From positions 1 to 64,000 of the forward strand of contig NZ_FQXD01000017.1 of NCBI RefSeq assembly GCF_900129865.1: DNA of 64,000 nt, written 5' to 3'. The notes under the pieces are model-generated. The model had not been told where the DNA came from. It made no database searches and was given only the letters and a program-made list of their open reading frames with translations. Positions 15,951 to 25,904 of this stretch are shown one piece after another. Made by a program: the position numbers and the translations under genes. Each line of letters opens with the position of its first letter. Within the stretch, counting starts at the first letter, position 1. This stretch comes from Virgibacillus chiguensis. Lineage in GTDB: Bacteria; Bacillota; Bacilli; Bacillales; Amphibacillaceae.

Positions 15951-16156
15951 CCCCGTCCGACTCCATCGCCCAGCAACTAGGTACTTTACAATCGCCCTAA
16001 GCTAAGTCATCATCGGTTCGTGCCTAAGAGGAAGGTCGATTAAAACTGGCTTGCCCAAAACGTCGTCATTTCCGTTTTAGTGACATAATTGCTAAAACTT
16101 TAGTTGATTTGTTCCACTCGCTACGTTGCTAAATGGGCGCTTGAGTCTCTGTTCTT
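15951..16156. repeat. GC-rich dispersed repeat family R2, copy 2
   Basis: It aligns with 15045-15257 throughout, for example CGCCCAGCAACTAGG, TCATCATCGGTTCGTGCC, AGAGGAAGGTCG and CCACTCGCTACGTTGCTAA. The two copies are separated by about 700 bases and point the same way. Confidence 0.75.
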
Positions 16157-16292
16157 GTCATCTCCTTTGGAAAGAACAATACTAAACAATCGGAGAGCAA
16201 TAATAGAAAACTTCCTCCTTCTTTTTATTAGCAAATAATACCATTCATAATTTAGACACTAATAATGAACAGAAGTCTTCAAAGCTTTGTAT

Positions 16293-16306
16293 TGTAAGCG
16301 CTTAAA
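16293..16306 (+). promoter_or_regulatory. cre-like site (catabolite repression)
   Basis: TGTAAGCGCTTAAA matches the CcpA consensus TGWAANCGNTNWCA except for one position near the end. It stands 110 bases before the first gene of the dehydrogenase operon, which would fit catabolite control of a secondary carbon route. Confidence 0.5.
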
Positions 16307-16414
16307 TGTTTTCTATATGGCTATAAAATTTATCAATTATCCAAGTCTTTCAATCAATGCTAAGGTTGAATTGTGAAGAGGTTCACCAGTAAAAACAGAA
16401 AGGAATGTTAACGC

Positions 16415-17533
16415 ATGTCTAAAAAAAGTACAACAAAGTTAGATTTAGTTAGCCTTGTAAAAGGATATAAAGATTCGTTTCCTTTTTACCAAGTACTAGC
16501 TCCATCAGGAGAAATTGTGCATTCTGACCTAGAACCTAAGCTAAGTGATGAAGAACTGACTACATTAATGAAAAGACTTGTATGGGCCCGGACATATGAT
16601 AAAAGAGTTACATTACTAAACCGTCAAGGAGCTTTAGGAAATTATGCTCCAGGTGGAGGACAAGAAGCTAGTCAAATTGCTACACAATATGCCTTAGGTG
16701 AGAAGGATTTTTTTGCAGGAACCTACCGAGATTTAGCACCGCTTATTTTACATGGCTTACCTTTAGAAAAAGCTTTCCTTTGGTATAAAGGGCATATGAA
16801 AGGAAATGAGTATCCAGAAGATCTCCAAGCTTATGCACCGCAAGTGATTGTTGGTGGGCACATTACACACGCAATGGGTGTTGCATTTGGAATGAAAAAG
16901 CGAAATAAAAAATCAATCGTATTGTCATTAAGTGGTGATGGGGCAACGTCACAAGGAGACTTTTATGAGGGCATTAACTTTGCTGGTGCTTATCAGGTTC
17001 CTTATGTTGCCGTTGTTCAAAATAATGGATATGGTATCTCGGTACCAGTCGAACAACAAACGGCCGCTGAAACATTGGCACAGAAAGCTGTAGCGGCAGG
17101 AATTCCGGGTATTCGAGTAGATGGAATGGACCCACTTGCTATGTACGCAGCAGTCTCTACAGCTCGTGAACATGCCTTGGCAGGGCAAGGGCCTGTCGTT
17201 ATAGAAGCGTTAACCTACCGTTTTGGACCACATACGATGTCTGACGATCCAACTCGTTATCGTTTAGCTGAGGAGCTAGGAGAATGGGAGCAAAAAGATC
17301 CCCTAGTTAGAATGAGAACGTATTTAAGCAATAAAGGCTTATGGACGGAAGAACAAGAAAAAGAAGTTGCAGAATCTTGTAAGCAAGAGATTAAAGACGC
17401 CGTTGCAGCAATTGGTCAAGTTGACAAACAAAAAGTGTCTGATTTCTTGAAGAACATGTATGAAGTTTCTCCTCAAAATATTCAAGAACAAATTGCTGAA
17501 TACGAAGCAAGGGAGATGAAGGAAGATGAGTAA
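16415..17533 (+). CDS. pdhA: 2-oxoacid (pyruvate-type) dehydrogenase E1 component, alpha subunit
   Basis: The 372-residue protein is the thiamine-diphosphate-binding half of E1. The ThDP motif runs from G174-D-G to N203-N204 with the usual spacing, and R-Q-G...A-P-G-G-G-Q-E-A at about 70-85 plus H-G-L-P are family hallmarks. It resembles the PdhA branch of Bacilli more than BkdAA. The E1 beta start overlaps its end by eight bases. E1 decarboxylates a 2-oxoacid and transfers the acyl group to the lipoyl arm of E2. Because phosphate butyryltransferase and butyrate kinase are encoded downstream, the true substrate may not be pyruvate. The ribosome site is AGAAAGGAATG. Confidence 0.88.
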   Translation: MSKKSTTKLDLVSLVKGYKDSFPFYQVLAPSGEIVHSDLEPKLSDEELTTLMKRLVWARTYDKRVTLLNRQGALGNYAPGGGQEASQIATQYALGEKDFFAGTYRDLAPLILHGLPLEKAFLWYKGHMKGNEYPEDLQAYAPQVIVGGHITHAMGVAFGMKKRNKKSIVLSLSGDGATSQGDFYEGINFAGAYQVPYVAVVQNNGYGISVPVEQQTAAETLAQKAVAAGIPGIRVDGMDPLAMYAAVSTAREHALAGQGPVVIEALTYRFGPHTMSDDPTRYRLAEELGEWEQKDPLVRMRTYLSNKGLWTEEQEKEVAESCKQEIKDAVAAIGQVDKQKVSDFLKNMYEVSPQNIQEQIAEYEAREMKEDE

Positions 17534-18500
17534 AAAAACAATGGTACAGGCTATTAATGATGCACTGGACTATAAATTAAGTAAAGATGAAAACGTTTTA
17601 TTGTTTGGTGAAGATATTGGACCTAACGGTGGTGTTTTCAGGGTTACAGATGGGCTTCAAGCTAAACATGGAGAGGATCGTGTATTTGATACACCATTAG
17701 CAGAATCAGGAATTCTAGGTATGTCTGTAGGATTAGCTACAGAAGGATTTAGACCTGTCCCTGAAATACAGTTTCTAGGATTTATTCTAGAAGCAATGTC
17801 TCCAGTTGTAGCCCAATTTTCTCGAATGCGCTACCGGATGGCAAACACAAGAAGTATGCCAATTACAGTTAGAGCACCATATGGCGGTGGAGTGCATACA
17901 CCAGAACTTCACTCCGATAGTTTAGAAGGTATATTAGCACAGGTGCCGGGGATGCGTATTGTTATTCCAAGTAACCCATATGATGCCAAAGGGCTACTTA
18001 TTTCTGCGATTGAAAGTAATGATCCGGTTATTTTCTTAGAACATTTGAAGCTTTACCGCTCCATGAAACAGGACATTCCAGATGAAGATTATCGTGTACC
18101 TTTAGATAAAGCAGCAGTTACACGTGAAGGATCTGATGTAACCGTTATAGGGTATGGTCTTATGATTAGTGAAGCACTTAAAGCAGCTAAAGAATTAGAA
18201 CATGAAATTTCTGTAGAAGTTATTGATTTAAGAACGATTGCACCAATTGATATGGACACAGTGCTTGCATCCGTTAAGAAAACAGGTCGTGTTGTGGTGA
18301 CACAAGAAGCACAACGTCAGGCAGGTGTCACGGGACAATTAATGTCAGAAATTGGGGAGCGTGCCTTTATGTATTTAGAAGCACCTATTTCAAGAGTTAC
18401 CGCACCAGATTCCGTTTACCCATTTGGTGCAGCTGAAGCAGACTGGCTCCCTAATGCGAAAGATATTATTAAAAAAGTGAAGGAAGTATATGATTTTTAG
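17526..18500 (+). CDS. pdhB: 2-oxoacid dehydrogenase E1 component, beta subunit
   Basis: A 324-residue protein of normal length for E1 beta. Recognisable are the N-terminal [13 protein letters not shown], the block [10 protein letters not shown], and the P-E-I-Q-F and R-A-P-Y-G-G-G-V-H segments that shape the ThDP site. The C-terminal transketolase-type domain contains [11 protein letters not shown]. It forms an alpha2-beta2 tetramer with the preceding product. The overlapping start (ATGA-type overlap with E1 alpha) indicates coupled translation, followed by 22 bases to E2. Confidence 0.9.
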   Translation: MSKKTMVQAINDALDYKLSKDENVLLFGEDIGPNGGVFRVTDGLQAKHGEDRVFDTPLAESGILGMSVGLATEGFRPVPEIQFLGFILEAMSPVVAQFSRMRYRMANTRSMPITVRAPYGGGVHTPELHSDSLEGILAQVPGMRIVIPSNPYDAKGLLISAIESNDPVIFLEHLKLYRSMKQDIPDEDYRVPLDKAAVTREGSDVTVIGYGLMISEALKAAKELEHEISVEVIDLRTIAPIDMDTVLASVKKTGRVVVTQEAQRQAGVTGQLMSEIGERAFMYLEAPISRVTAPDSVYPFGAAEADWLPNAKDIIKKVKEVYDF

Positions 18501-18522
18501 AATAAATGAAGGAGGATGCTGA

Positions 18523-19854
18523 ATGATTTATTCATTTATATTACCTGATAGCGGTGAAGGGATACACGAAAGTGAAATTGTCTCGTGGGTTGTACAACCT
18601 GGGGATAAAGTAAAAGAAGACGATACGCTAGTAGAAATTCAAAGTGATAAGGCTGTTGTAGAACTTCCTTCTCCTGTTTCTGGTGTTGTAAAAAAATTAT
18701 TATTTAAGGAAGGTGATGTTCCAAAGGTTGGAGACGCAATTATGGAAATTGAGATGTCTGATGAAGGTGCTGAAAAAGTAGCAACGGCAGAGGAAGGCAA
18801 TGTTACGAAAGAGCGTGGTACGGATACGGTAGCCATTGAACATGAAGCTGTTCGTCATTTGACTCCATCAGAAGAACTGCCTGAGAAAACACTAGATCAA
18901 AAATCAGTCGCTAAAAAGCCAGCTTCAGACGTGGACATTAGAATGTTAGCTATTCCAGCCGTTAGAAAATATGCACGTGAAAAAGATGTTGATATTACGC
19001 AAGTTCCAGCTACTGGAAAAAATAGTCGGGTCACAAAAGAAGATATTGATCATTTCTTAGCTTCAGGTGGACAAGCTGCACAAGAAGAAGTGGTTCAAAA
19101 AGAAATGGTTCAGGAACAAGCAGCACCCGAAACAACAGTCACTGAACTAGAGCGTAGAGTTAAAATGACTCCTACTCGTAAAGCGATTGCAAATGCCATG
19201 GTAAATAGTAAAGCGACTTCACCTCATGTAACGGTGTTGGATCGTGTGAATGTATCTAAACTTGTAGAACACCGGGATCGTTTTAAGGTTATTGCCAAAG
19301 AACGAGGCGTTAAATTAACGTATACTGCTTACTTTGTAAAAGCACTGACGGCTATATTAACTCGTTACCCTGACTTAAATGCATCCATAGATGAGAAAGC
19401 AGGAGAAATTATTTATAAAAATTACGTGAACGTAGGAATTGCAACAGATACAGATAAAGGTCTCTTTGTTCCGGTAATCCATGATACAGATCGTAAAAGT
19501 TTATTTAAGATTGCTGAAGACCTTGCCGAAAATACAGAAAGAGCAATGAATGGAACATTAACAAGTGCAGACATGAAAAATAGTTCAATGACAATTACGA
19601 ATGTTGGAGCTCTTGCAACTAGTGGTGTATGGTCAACTCCAATTATTAATCAGCCAGAAGTTGCTATTCTTGGGGTAGGTAGGATAGAAGATGAAGTCAT
19701 CCCTGATGAAAATAAACAACCAATAGTTGCACCGATGTTAAAAATATCATTTGGTTTTGATCATAGAATAATTGATGGTGGAACGGCACAAAGAGCAATT
19801 AATGATTTAAAAGATTATTTAGCTGATCCAGAATTACTTTTTGTAGAAGGGTGA
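18523..19854 (+). CDS. pdhC: 2-oxoacid dehydrogenase E2 (dihydrolipoamide acyltransferase)
   Basis: 443 residues. There is one lipoyl domain (residues 1-78, lipoylated lysine in S-D-K43-A), a charged linker, a peripheral-subunit-binding domain (about 145-180, I-P-A-V-R-K-Y-A then R-V-T-K-E-D-I), a second A/Q/E-rich linker, and the catalytic domain (about 215-443) ending with the H414-R-x-x-D418-G active-site motif. It forms the core of the complex and makes acyl-CoA. Its acyl specificity cannot be read from sequence. The ribosome site GAAGGAGG is ideal. Confidence 0.92.
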   Translation: MIYSFILPDSGEGIHESEIVSWVVQPGDKVKEDDTLVEIQSDKAVVELPSPVSGVVKKLLFKEGDVPKVGDAIMEIEMSDEGAEKVATAEEGNVTKERGTDTVAIEHEAVRHLTPSEELPEKTLDQKSVAKKPASDVDIRMLAIPAVRKYAREKDVDITQVPATGKNSRVTKEDIDHFLASGGQAAQEEVVQKEMVQEQAAPETTVTELERRVKMTPTRKAIANAMVNSKATSPHVTVLDRVNVSKLVEHRDRFKVIAKERGVKLTYTAYFVKALTAILTRYPDLNASIDEKAGEIIYKNYVNVGIATDTDKGLFVPVIHDTDRKSLFKIAEDLAENTERAMNGTLTSADMKNSSMTITNVGALATSGVWSTPIINQPEVAILGVGRIEDEVIPDENKQPIVAPMLKISFGFDHRIIDGGTAQRAINDLKDYLADPELLFVEG

Positions 19855-19862
19855 TGAATTTC

Positions 19863-21275
19863 ATGGTAGTAGGGGATTTTGCTGAAGAATTAGAAACAGT
19901 AGTCATTGGTTCAGGACCAGGAGGATATGTTGCTGCCATTCGTGCTGCACAACTTGGTCAAAAGGTAGCTATTATAGAGCGTGGAGAAATTGGTGGCGCT
20001 TGTTTAAACGTTGGATGCATTCCATCTAAAGCGTTAATTCATGCTAGTCATAAATATCAAACTTCCTTGGATTCCAAAATTTTAGGCATTCATACGAAAG
20101 AAACGACCGTGAATTTTAAAGAAACACAAGCTTGGAAAGATAAAGAAGTCGTTGCTACGTTAACAAAGGGTGTTGAAATGCTTCTTAAGAAAAATAAAGT
20201 CGAAATAATAAAGGGAGAAGCACACTTTATTGATAATGAAACGCTTCGTGTTATGTATGATGAAGATTCTGGACAGACGTATAACTTTAAGCATGCGATT
20301 ATCGCTACGGGAAGTCGTCCAATTGAAATCGAATCATTTAAATTTAGTAAACGTGTTATTGATTCCACTGGCGCATTAAACTTAGCTGAAATACCTAAGA
20401 AACTGATTGTCATAGGCGGAGGATATATTGGTGTTGAACTTGCTGGTGTTTACGCTAACTTCGGTACAGAAGTGACTATTTTAGAAGGATCAGAACAGAT
20501 TTTACCTAGTTTTGAAAAAGACATGGTTAAACTTGTTGTTGATGCATTCAAAGCTAAAAATGTTTCCATTGTAACAAATGCGATGGCTAAATTTGTGAAG
20601 CAAACAGACAAAAAAGCAACGGTCACATATGACGCAGGTGGGCAAGAAGAGGCCATCGATGCTGACTATGTGTTAGTATCTGTAGGACGTAAGCCTAACA
20701 CAGATGATATTGGTTTAGAACTAGCTGGCATTAAAACAAATGATAAAGGCCTTATTGAAGTCGATGAACAAGGTCGAACGAATAAAAAGAATATTTTTGC
20801 CATTGGTGACGTTGTGTCTGGAGCTGCACTTGCCCATAAAGCAAGCTATGAGGCAAAAGTAGCTGCTGAAGTAATTAGTGGAAGCAAAGGTGCAGCAGTG
20901 GATTACTTGGCAATGCCTGCTATATGTTTCACAGATCCAGAACTAGCAACAGTTGGTTATACGAAAAAAGAAGCGAAAGAACATGGATATGACGTCAAAG
21001 AGAGCAAATTCCCACTTGCAGGTAATGGTCGTGCATTATCCCTCAATCAAACAGAAGGATTTGTCCGTCTCATTACAGAGAAGGAAAGCGGTACGCTATT
21101 AGGTGCGCAACTAGCTGGAGTTAGCGCAAGTGATATGATTGCTGAAATAGGATTAGCCATCGAAAACGGATTAACTGCGGAAGATGTTACATTAACGATT
21201 CATAGTCATCCATCCATGGCAGAAAGTGTGATGGATGCTGCCGAGTTAGCATTAGGACAACCAATCCATATTTAA
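19863..21275 (+). CDS. pdhD: Dihydrolipoamide dehydrogenase (E3)
   Basis: ATG 19863 gives the usual start M-V-V-G-D-F of the Bacillus PdhD group; two ATG codons just upstream (19851, 19854) overlap the E2 stop. The product has 470 residues. It contains the FAD motif G-S-G-P-G-G, the redox disulphide in G-G-A-C47-L-N-V-G-C52, the NAD motif G-G-G-Y-I-G-V-E, and the C-terminal H-S-H-P-S-M-A-E with the catalytic His-Glu pair. It reoxidises the lipoyl arm and makes NADH. An imperfect stem-loop with a GGGCTTTATCA arm follows the stop, but the operon seems to continue. Confidence 0.93.
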   Translation: MVVGDFAEELETVVIGSGPGGYVAAIRAAQLGQKVAIIERGEIGGACLNVGCIPSKALIHASHKYQTSLDSKILGIHTKETTVNFKETQAWKDKEVVATLTKGVEMLLKKNKVEIIKGEAHFIDNETLRVMYDEDSGQTYNFKHAIIATGSRPIEIESFKFSKRVIDSTGALNLAEIPKKLIVIGGGYIGVELAGVYANFGTEVTILEGSEQILPSFEKDMVKLVVDAFKAKNVSIVTNAMAKFVKQTDKKATVTYDAGGQEEAIDADYVLVSVGRKPNTDDIGLELAGIKTNDKGLIEVDEQGRTNKKNIFAIGDVVSGAALAHKASYEAKVAAEVISGSKGAAVDYLAMPAICFTDPELATVGYTKKEAKEHGYDVKESKFPLAGNGRALSLNQTEGFVRLITEKESGTLLGAQLAGVSASDMIAEIGLAIENGLTAEDVTLTIHSHPSMAESVMDAAELALGQPIHI

Positions 21276-21414
21276 ATGTATGAGTAAGAGAGCGGGGCTT
21301 TATCACATGTTCATTCAGAAATTCTCCTTTGATAGAGCCCTTCGTATAAAAATGAAAAAACCTTCTAACTAAAAGTGGTTTTATTATAAAAAAGTTTAAA
21401 ATTTAGATTTTATA

Positions 21415-21470
21415 ATAGGGAAAAACAGAAGCTTTCCTCATTGGAGATAAGCTACGTATTTCTAACACAA
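21415..21470. repeat. Short repeat related to the R1 neighbourhood
   Basis: The block ATTGGAGATAAGCTACGTATTTCTAA resembles AATTGGAGAAAAGCTACGTTTTTTTAA at about 57139-57166. Both lie shortly upstream of a membrane-protein gene. Similarity is by eye only. Confidence 0.35.
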
Positions 21471-21546
21471 TGATTTAGTTTCTTGTGAATTTTTTAACAA
21501 GAGAAGGCTAAGATAACTAAAAATTTTACAGCAGAGGAGAATATTC

Positions 21547-22602
21547 ATGGGAACAGAAACAATGACAGCCAAGAAGTTTTCGATGAATGTACTAAATGGA
21601 TTAGCAATAGGTACTGTTTTAGCATTAATACCAGGTGCATTACTAGGAGAATTATTTAAAGCATTATTACCTATTTTTCCTCAAGGTCAGTTTGTTTTAG
21701 ATGTTACATCCATGTCCAACTCGATATTAGGATTAATCGTTGGTGTTTTGATTGGTTATCAATTTAAATTCACTCCTATTCAATCAGCTTCCCTCGGTCT
21801 TGCAGTCATGGTAGGTGGAGGAGCAGTTGATTTTTCAGGTGACGCGCTAACTATGGCAGGAACGGGTGATGTCATTAATATGATGTTTACCGGTGCTATT
21901 GGTGCTGGGATTATTCAATTGTTAGGTTCACGTTTAAAAAGTTACAGTATTATTTTAATACCGCCAATTCTATTAATTGTTGGTGGAGGGTTAGGTTATG
22001 CGCTTTTACCATATGTTGGGCACATTACAACACTTATCGGCCATTTTGTATCTCAGTTACTTACGCTACAACCTATTATCATGAGTGTTTTACTTGCGAT
22101 TTTATTCTCTATTCTTATCACAACGCCAATTACTACAGTCGGAATTGCCCTTGCTGTTTCCCTAGCAGGTATTGGATCTGGTGCTGGAAATTTAGGGGTC
22201 GTTGCTGCAGGCTTCGGGCTTGCGATTGCAGGTTGGAGAGTAAACTCAGTGGGGACATCACTGGCTCACTTTATTGGTTCCCCAAAAATGTCAATGCCGA
22301 ACGTCTTTGCTAAACCGAAAATATTGCTACCAGTTATTTGTAATGCTGCTGTATTAGGAATACTAGCGGCGATATTTAAGATACAAGGAACGCCTATGAG
22401 TGCGGGGTTTGGATTTAGTGGACTGGTTGGCCCGGTTAACCATCTCAACTTGGCAGCAGGTGGATGGTCCGTTGGAAACATATTCATTACGATATTAGTA
22501 TTTGTTGTCGCTCCAATAGGTTTAGGGATATTTTTTAATTACCTGTTTACAAAAATCTGGCCAATTATTTCACCAGAAGATTACAAACTCGACGTAGAAT
22601 AA
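21547..22602 (+). CDS. PTS EIIC-like membrane protein (PTS_EIIC_2 type), possible transporter
   Basis: 351 residues, about ten hydrophobic segments, many glycines, no IIA or IIB domain. The overall pattern (G-x-L-x-G-Y-Q-F-K near the second helix, G-G-G-A-V-D-F-S-G-D, and N-S-V-G-T-S-L-A-H-F-I-G-S-P-K) fits the stand-alone EIIC-like family Pfam calls PTS_EIIC_2. Substrates of that family are not established to my knowledge. Lying between the dehydrogenase complex and the acyl-phosphate enzymes, it could import the oxoacid or export the fatty acid made by the operon; this is inference. It has a good ribosome site (AGAGGAG) and 15 bases to the next gene. Confidence 0.75.
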   Translation: MGTETMTAKKFSMNVLNGLAIGTVLALIPGALLGELFKALLPIFPQGQFVLDVTSMSNSILGLIVGVLIGYQFKFTPIQSASLGLAVMVGGGAVDFSGDALTMAGTGDVINMMFTGAIGAGIIQLLGSRLKSYSIILIPPILLIVGGGLGYALLPYVGHITTLIGHFVSQLLTLQPIIMSVLLAILFSILITTPITTVGIALAVSLAGIGSGAGNLGVVAAGFGLAIAGWRVNSVGTSLAHFIGSPKMSMPNVFAKPKILLPVICNAAVLGILAAIFKIQGTPMSAGFGFSGLVGPVNHLNLAAGGWSVGNIFITILVFVVAPIGLGIFFNYLFTKIWPIISPEDYKLDVE

Positions 22603-22617
22603 CGGGAGGCTTACAGC

Positions 22618-23601
22618 ATGTTACATGATTTTCAAGAATTGGAACAAAAGATAGGCAACATAAAGGAACCTAAAAAAGTAGCTGTCGTTAAAGCGGCTAA
22701 TGAACATGCGTTAGAAAGCATTTTTGAACTAGCTAATGAAGGAGTAGTTATACCATTTCTAATTGATAGTCAGTCAGAAATAGAAGATTTAATATCAAAA
22801 ATGGATATGAAAAACACTACTTATCATATCGTTGACGTGTCATCTGATCAAGAGGCAGCGTATAAAGGTGTTGAATTAGTAAGGGAAAATAAGGTTCATT
22901 TTATTATAAAAGGAAATATTCAAACGGGGACATTATTAAAAGAAGTCGTTCATCGGGAAACAGGAATACGAGAGAAAGATGTCCTTTCTCATCTAGCGTT
23001 AATCGATGTCCCTGCTTATCCAAAACTGATTGGAGTTACAGATGGCGGTATGCTGTTAACGCCAAATGTCGATCAAAAACAGGCGATGATAGAAAATGCG
23101 CTAGAAGTCATGCGGGCATTAAACTATTATCACCCAAAATTTGCGGTATTATCTGCAGCTGAAGTTGTTCAGCCTAAGCTTCCAGCTTCAACAGATGCAG
23201 ATGAATTAACGAAACGATTTAAGGAAAGTGAAGATTGTGTTGTAGAAGGACCTATTTCATTAGATGTTGCTCTCAGACCTTCCATTGCGACTGAAAAAGG
23301 GTACCAAGGAGAAATTAACGGGGATGCAGATGTATTAGTTGCTTCTGATGTTGTAGCCGGTAATACACTATCCAAAAGTATGCTCCTACTTGCTAACGGC
23401 ACAATGGCTGGCATTATTCTTGGGGCTCAAGTTCCAATTGTTTTAACATCTAGAAGTTCAAGTACACTGGAAAAACGATATTCTCTTCTGTTGGCATTAC
23501 AAATTAGCCATGCACAAAAAGAGGAAGGAGTAAATGAAGATGGCGGATCGTATTCTATCTATAAATCCTGGAGCAACATCAACGAAACTTGCATATTTTG
23601 A
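22618..23601 (+). CDS. ptb: Phosphate butyryltransferase
   Basis: A 327-residue member of the phosphate acetyl/butyryltransferase family. Typical parts are I-K-G-N-I-Q-T-G at about 96-103, G-V-T-D-G-G at about 139-144, and A-S-D-V-V-A-G-N-T-L-S-K near residue 240. The enzyme turns acyl-CoA and phosphate into acyl phosphate. Its reading frame runs 68 bases into the next gene, so the last 22 residues are specified by sequence that also encodes the kinase N terminus. Family members usually end near residue 300-305, and the tail may result from a lost stop. It works with the butyrate kinase to make ATP. Confidence 0.86.
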   Translation: MLHDFQELEQKIGNIKEPKKVAVVKAANEHALESIFELANEGVVIPFLIDSQSEIEDLISKMDMKNTTYHIVDVSSDQEAAYKGVELVRENKVHFIIKGNIQTGTLLKEVVHRETGIREKDVLSHLALIDVPAYPKLIGVTDGGMLLTPNVDQKQAMIENALEVMRALNYYHPKFAVLSAAEVVQPKLPASTDADELTKRFKESEDCVVEGPISLDVALRPSIATEKGYQGEINGDADVLVASDVVAGNTLSKSMLLLANGTMAGIILGAQVPIVLTSRSSSTLEKRYSLLLALQISHAQKEEGVNEDGGSYSIYKSWSNINETCIF

Positions 23602-24637
23602 ACATGATGAATTGATTTTAAGTAAAGAATTAACCTATTCCTATGATGATATTGCTAAATACGATTCTATCATGGATCAATATGATTTTCGATTTAGAGA
23701 GATTACCATGTGGTTAACAGAACAAAACATGACGAAGGGTTCTTTCGATGCGGTTGTAGGTCGTGGAGGGTTGTTACCTCCAGTTAATGCAGGTGCATAT
23801 ATTGTTGATGACGCAATGATAGATTGTTTAAAACATCGTCCTGTCTTACAACACGCTTCAAATCTGGGAGCTACGCTGGCAAAAGGGGTTGCTCAAGCGT
23901 TTGGCACATTGGATTGTAAGGCCTATATATATGATCCTGTAACGGTTGATCAAATGGATGATGTTGCACGAATTTCAGGGGTTGCAGACATAGAGCGTAA
24001 AAGTATTGGTCATGTGTTAAATATGCGAGCTGTCTGTATGAAAATTGCAGAAGAAAAGTTACAGAAGCCTTATGAAGAAAGCAATCTTATTGTAGCACAT
24101 GTTGGCGGAGGAAGTTCAGCTAGTGTGCATAAAAACGGCCGTATGATTGATCTTGTATCTGATGATGAAGGGTTATTTTCAACAGAACGTTCTGGAGGTC
24201 TCCCATTAAAAGAAGTTATTCCATTGTGTTTTGAACGTACGAAAAAAGAAATGACGGATTTGACACGGAAAAAAGGTGGACTTGTCTCTTATTTTGGTAC
24301 AAATGACGCTCGTATTGTTGAGGAAAAAGCTAAAAATGGGGATGAAAAAGCAAAACTTGTTTTAGAGGCGATGGCTTACCAAATAGCAAAGACAATTGGT
24401 GAACTCGCTACGGTTCTTTACGGAAAAGTGGATGGAATTATTATGACTGGTGGACTTGCTTATTCGGAGTTTATTACCAGTCTGGTGAAAGATAGAACCT
24501 CTTTTATTGCCCCTGTTTTCTTTGTTCCGGGGGAAGCAGAAATGGTAGCACTTGCTAAAGGAGCGAGGCGTGTTTTAGTCGGTCAAGAAAAAGCGCAAGT
24601 TTTTAAAGAACACGACAAAAAGGCAATTGTTGTGTAA
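23534..24637 (+). CDS. buk: Butyrate kinase
   Basis: 367 residues of the acetate/butyrate kinase (ASKHA) fold: N-terminal phosphate-1 motif I-L-S-I-N-P-G-A-T-S-T-K, G-R-G-G-L-L-P-P at about 76-83, H-V-G-G-G-S-S-A-S-V at about 189-198 and I-M-T-G-G-L-A near the end. It converts acyl phosphate and ADP into the free acid and ATP. The ATG follows AAGGAG closely and lies within the ptb frame, so the two genes are tightly coupled; a second ATG at 23540 has better spacing. Natural substrates of the family include butyryl, isobutyryl and isovaleryl phosphate. Confidence 0.9.
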   Translation: MKMADRILSINPGATSTKLAYFEHDELILSKELTYSYDDIAKYDSIMDQYDFRFREITMWLTEQNMTKGSFDAVVGRGGLLPPVNAGAYIVDDAMIDCLKHRPVLQHASNLGATLAKGVAQAFGTLDCKAYIYDPVTVDQMDDVARISGVADIERKSIGHVLNMRAVCMKIAEEKLQKPYEESNLIVAHVGGGSSASVHKNGRMIDLVSDDEGLFSTERSGGLPLKEVIPLCFERTKKEMTDLTRKKGGLVSYFGTNDARIVEEKAKNGDEKAKLVLEAMAYQIAKTIGELATVLYGKVDGIIMTGGLAYSEFITSLVKDRTSFIAPVFFVPGEAEMVALAKGARRVLVGQEKAQVFKEHDKKAIVV

Positions 24638-24657
24638 AAAAACTAGTAGGTGAGATA

Positions 24658-25590
24658 ATGAAAATAGCAATCGCAGGATCTGGAGCGTTGGGTAGTCGGT
24701 TTGGCTACATGCTTTACGAAGCAGGAAATGATGTTATCTTAATTGATAAATGGAAAGAACATATTGATTCCATTCGGGAAAATGGTCTCATCGTTCAAGA
24801 TGGAAATAACAGAAAAATAGTTAACATTCCTATCTTTTATCCCCATGAAGTGGCTGAGGAAGTTGATCTTGTCTTCGTTTTCACAAAATCAATGGGTTTG
24901 CAGGATATGCTAGAGGACATAAAACCAATTTTAAGGGAAAATACAAGTGTGATTAGTTTACTAAATGGAATTGGCCATGAAGATATATTAAAAGAATACC
25001 TTCCTGTTAAAAACATTTTTATGGGTGTGACCATTTATACTTCAGGATTGAAAGGTTCTGGCCACGTTATCTTTGAGGGATCTGGCACCATTGAAATTCA
25101 GAACTTTACACCAGGAGATCGTGAAGAGAAAAAGGCCTTACAACTTGTAGGTATGCTCAATCAAGCTGGTTTTAAAGCATACTATAGTGAGGATGTTACA
25201 CATTCTATTTGGAGAAAAGCATGTGTTAATGGAGCGATGAATGCAATTTGTGCACTACTTGATTGTAACTTGGCAGAGTTCGTATCAACGAATCAAGCCG
25301 AAATGATTATTCGTCATATCGCGAAGGAGTTTGTTAAAGTAGCCAAGGAAAAGGGAACAATACTAGATGAGAATGATATAGTTGAATATATTTTACAGTC
25401 TTCTAGAAAAGTTGGAAGTCACTATCCCTCCATGCACCAAGATCTCATTCAAAACCATCGTTTAACAGAAGTGGATTTTTTAAATGGTGCTGTAGCCCGA
25501 ATGTCGAAAGAACTTGGCTTTGAGACTCCATATAATACATTCATTACGCAATTAATACACGCTAAGGAACAAATCATAATGGATGAATAG
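24658..25590 (+). CDS. Ketopantoate reductase-family NAD(P)-dependent oxidoreductase
   Basis: 310 residues: Rossmann motif G-S-G-A-L-G-S at residues 7-13, then F-V-F-T-K-S at about 72, L-L-N-G-I-G-H at about 100-106, W-R-K-A-C-V-N-G-A-M-N-A at about 183-194 with the catalytic lysine, and the C-terminal S-M-H-Q-D-L segment. This is the PanE/ApbA family (2-dehydropantoate reductase), many members of which reduce other 2-oxoacids. As the last gene of a 2-oxoacid operon it may reduce the substrate to a 2-hydroxyacid or act in CoA (pantothenate) supply. Ribosome site AGGTGAG, 20 bases after buk. Confidence 0.83.
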   Translation: MKIAIAGSGALGSRFGYMLYEAGNDVILIDKWKEHIDSIRENGLIVQDGNNRKIVNIPIFYPHEVAEEVDLVFVFTKSMGLQDMLEDIKPILRENTSVISLLNGIGHEDILKEYLPVKNIFMGVTIYTSGLKGSGHVIFEGSGTIEIQNFTPGDREEKKALQLVGMLNQAGFKAYYSEDVTHSIWRKACVNGAMNAICALLDCNLAEFVSTNQAEMIIRHIAKEFVKVAKEKGTILDENDIVEYILQSSRKVGSHYPSMHQDLIQNHRLTEVDFLNGAVARMSKELGFETPYNTFITQLIHAKEQIIMDE

Positions 25591-25643
25591 TGTTTGTTCT
25601 TCGTTATAGGTTACGAGATAACAAGGTAATTTAGGGTATAGAA

Positions 25644-25719
25644 GAGCGGTCATGATCATGACAAGTATGTGCCAATATCTCTTTGATGCTGTCTTCTTAG
25701 TCATGAATGATGCCCGCTC
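25644..25719. repeat. Imperfect inverted repeat after the operon
   Basis: GAGCGGTCATGATCATGAC pairs, with a few mismatches, with GTCATGAATGATGCCCGCTC across a 35-base loop. No T-run follows; it may stabilise mRNA ends or act as a weak bidirectional terminator between the converging operon and LysR gene. Confidence 0.5.
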
Positions 25720-25904
25720 GTTGTCAAATCGATTGCGAATGTATCTTGTAGATTCCTAACATAAGTAGCGAGGAATTATAGCAATTCATAAAACCCAATT
25801 TTGAGGTGTTCTATGACAATCATTTTAAAATAACCTACCTTTATCTGTTATTCGCATAATTTTTTAAAAAACGAAAAATTTAGTTGGATTTCAAATAATT
25901 TTAG

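Noticed and set aside
15691-15966. Minus-strand frame across the repeat island
   Set aside because: It covers R1 copies and part of R2; translated sequence differs between copies, so it is not coding.
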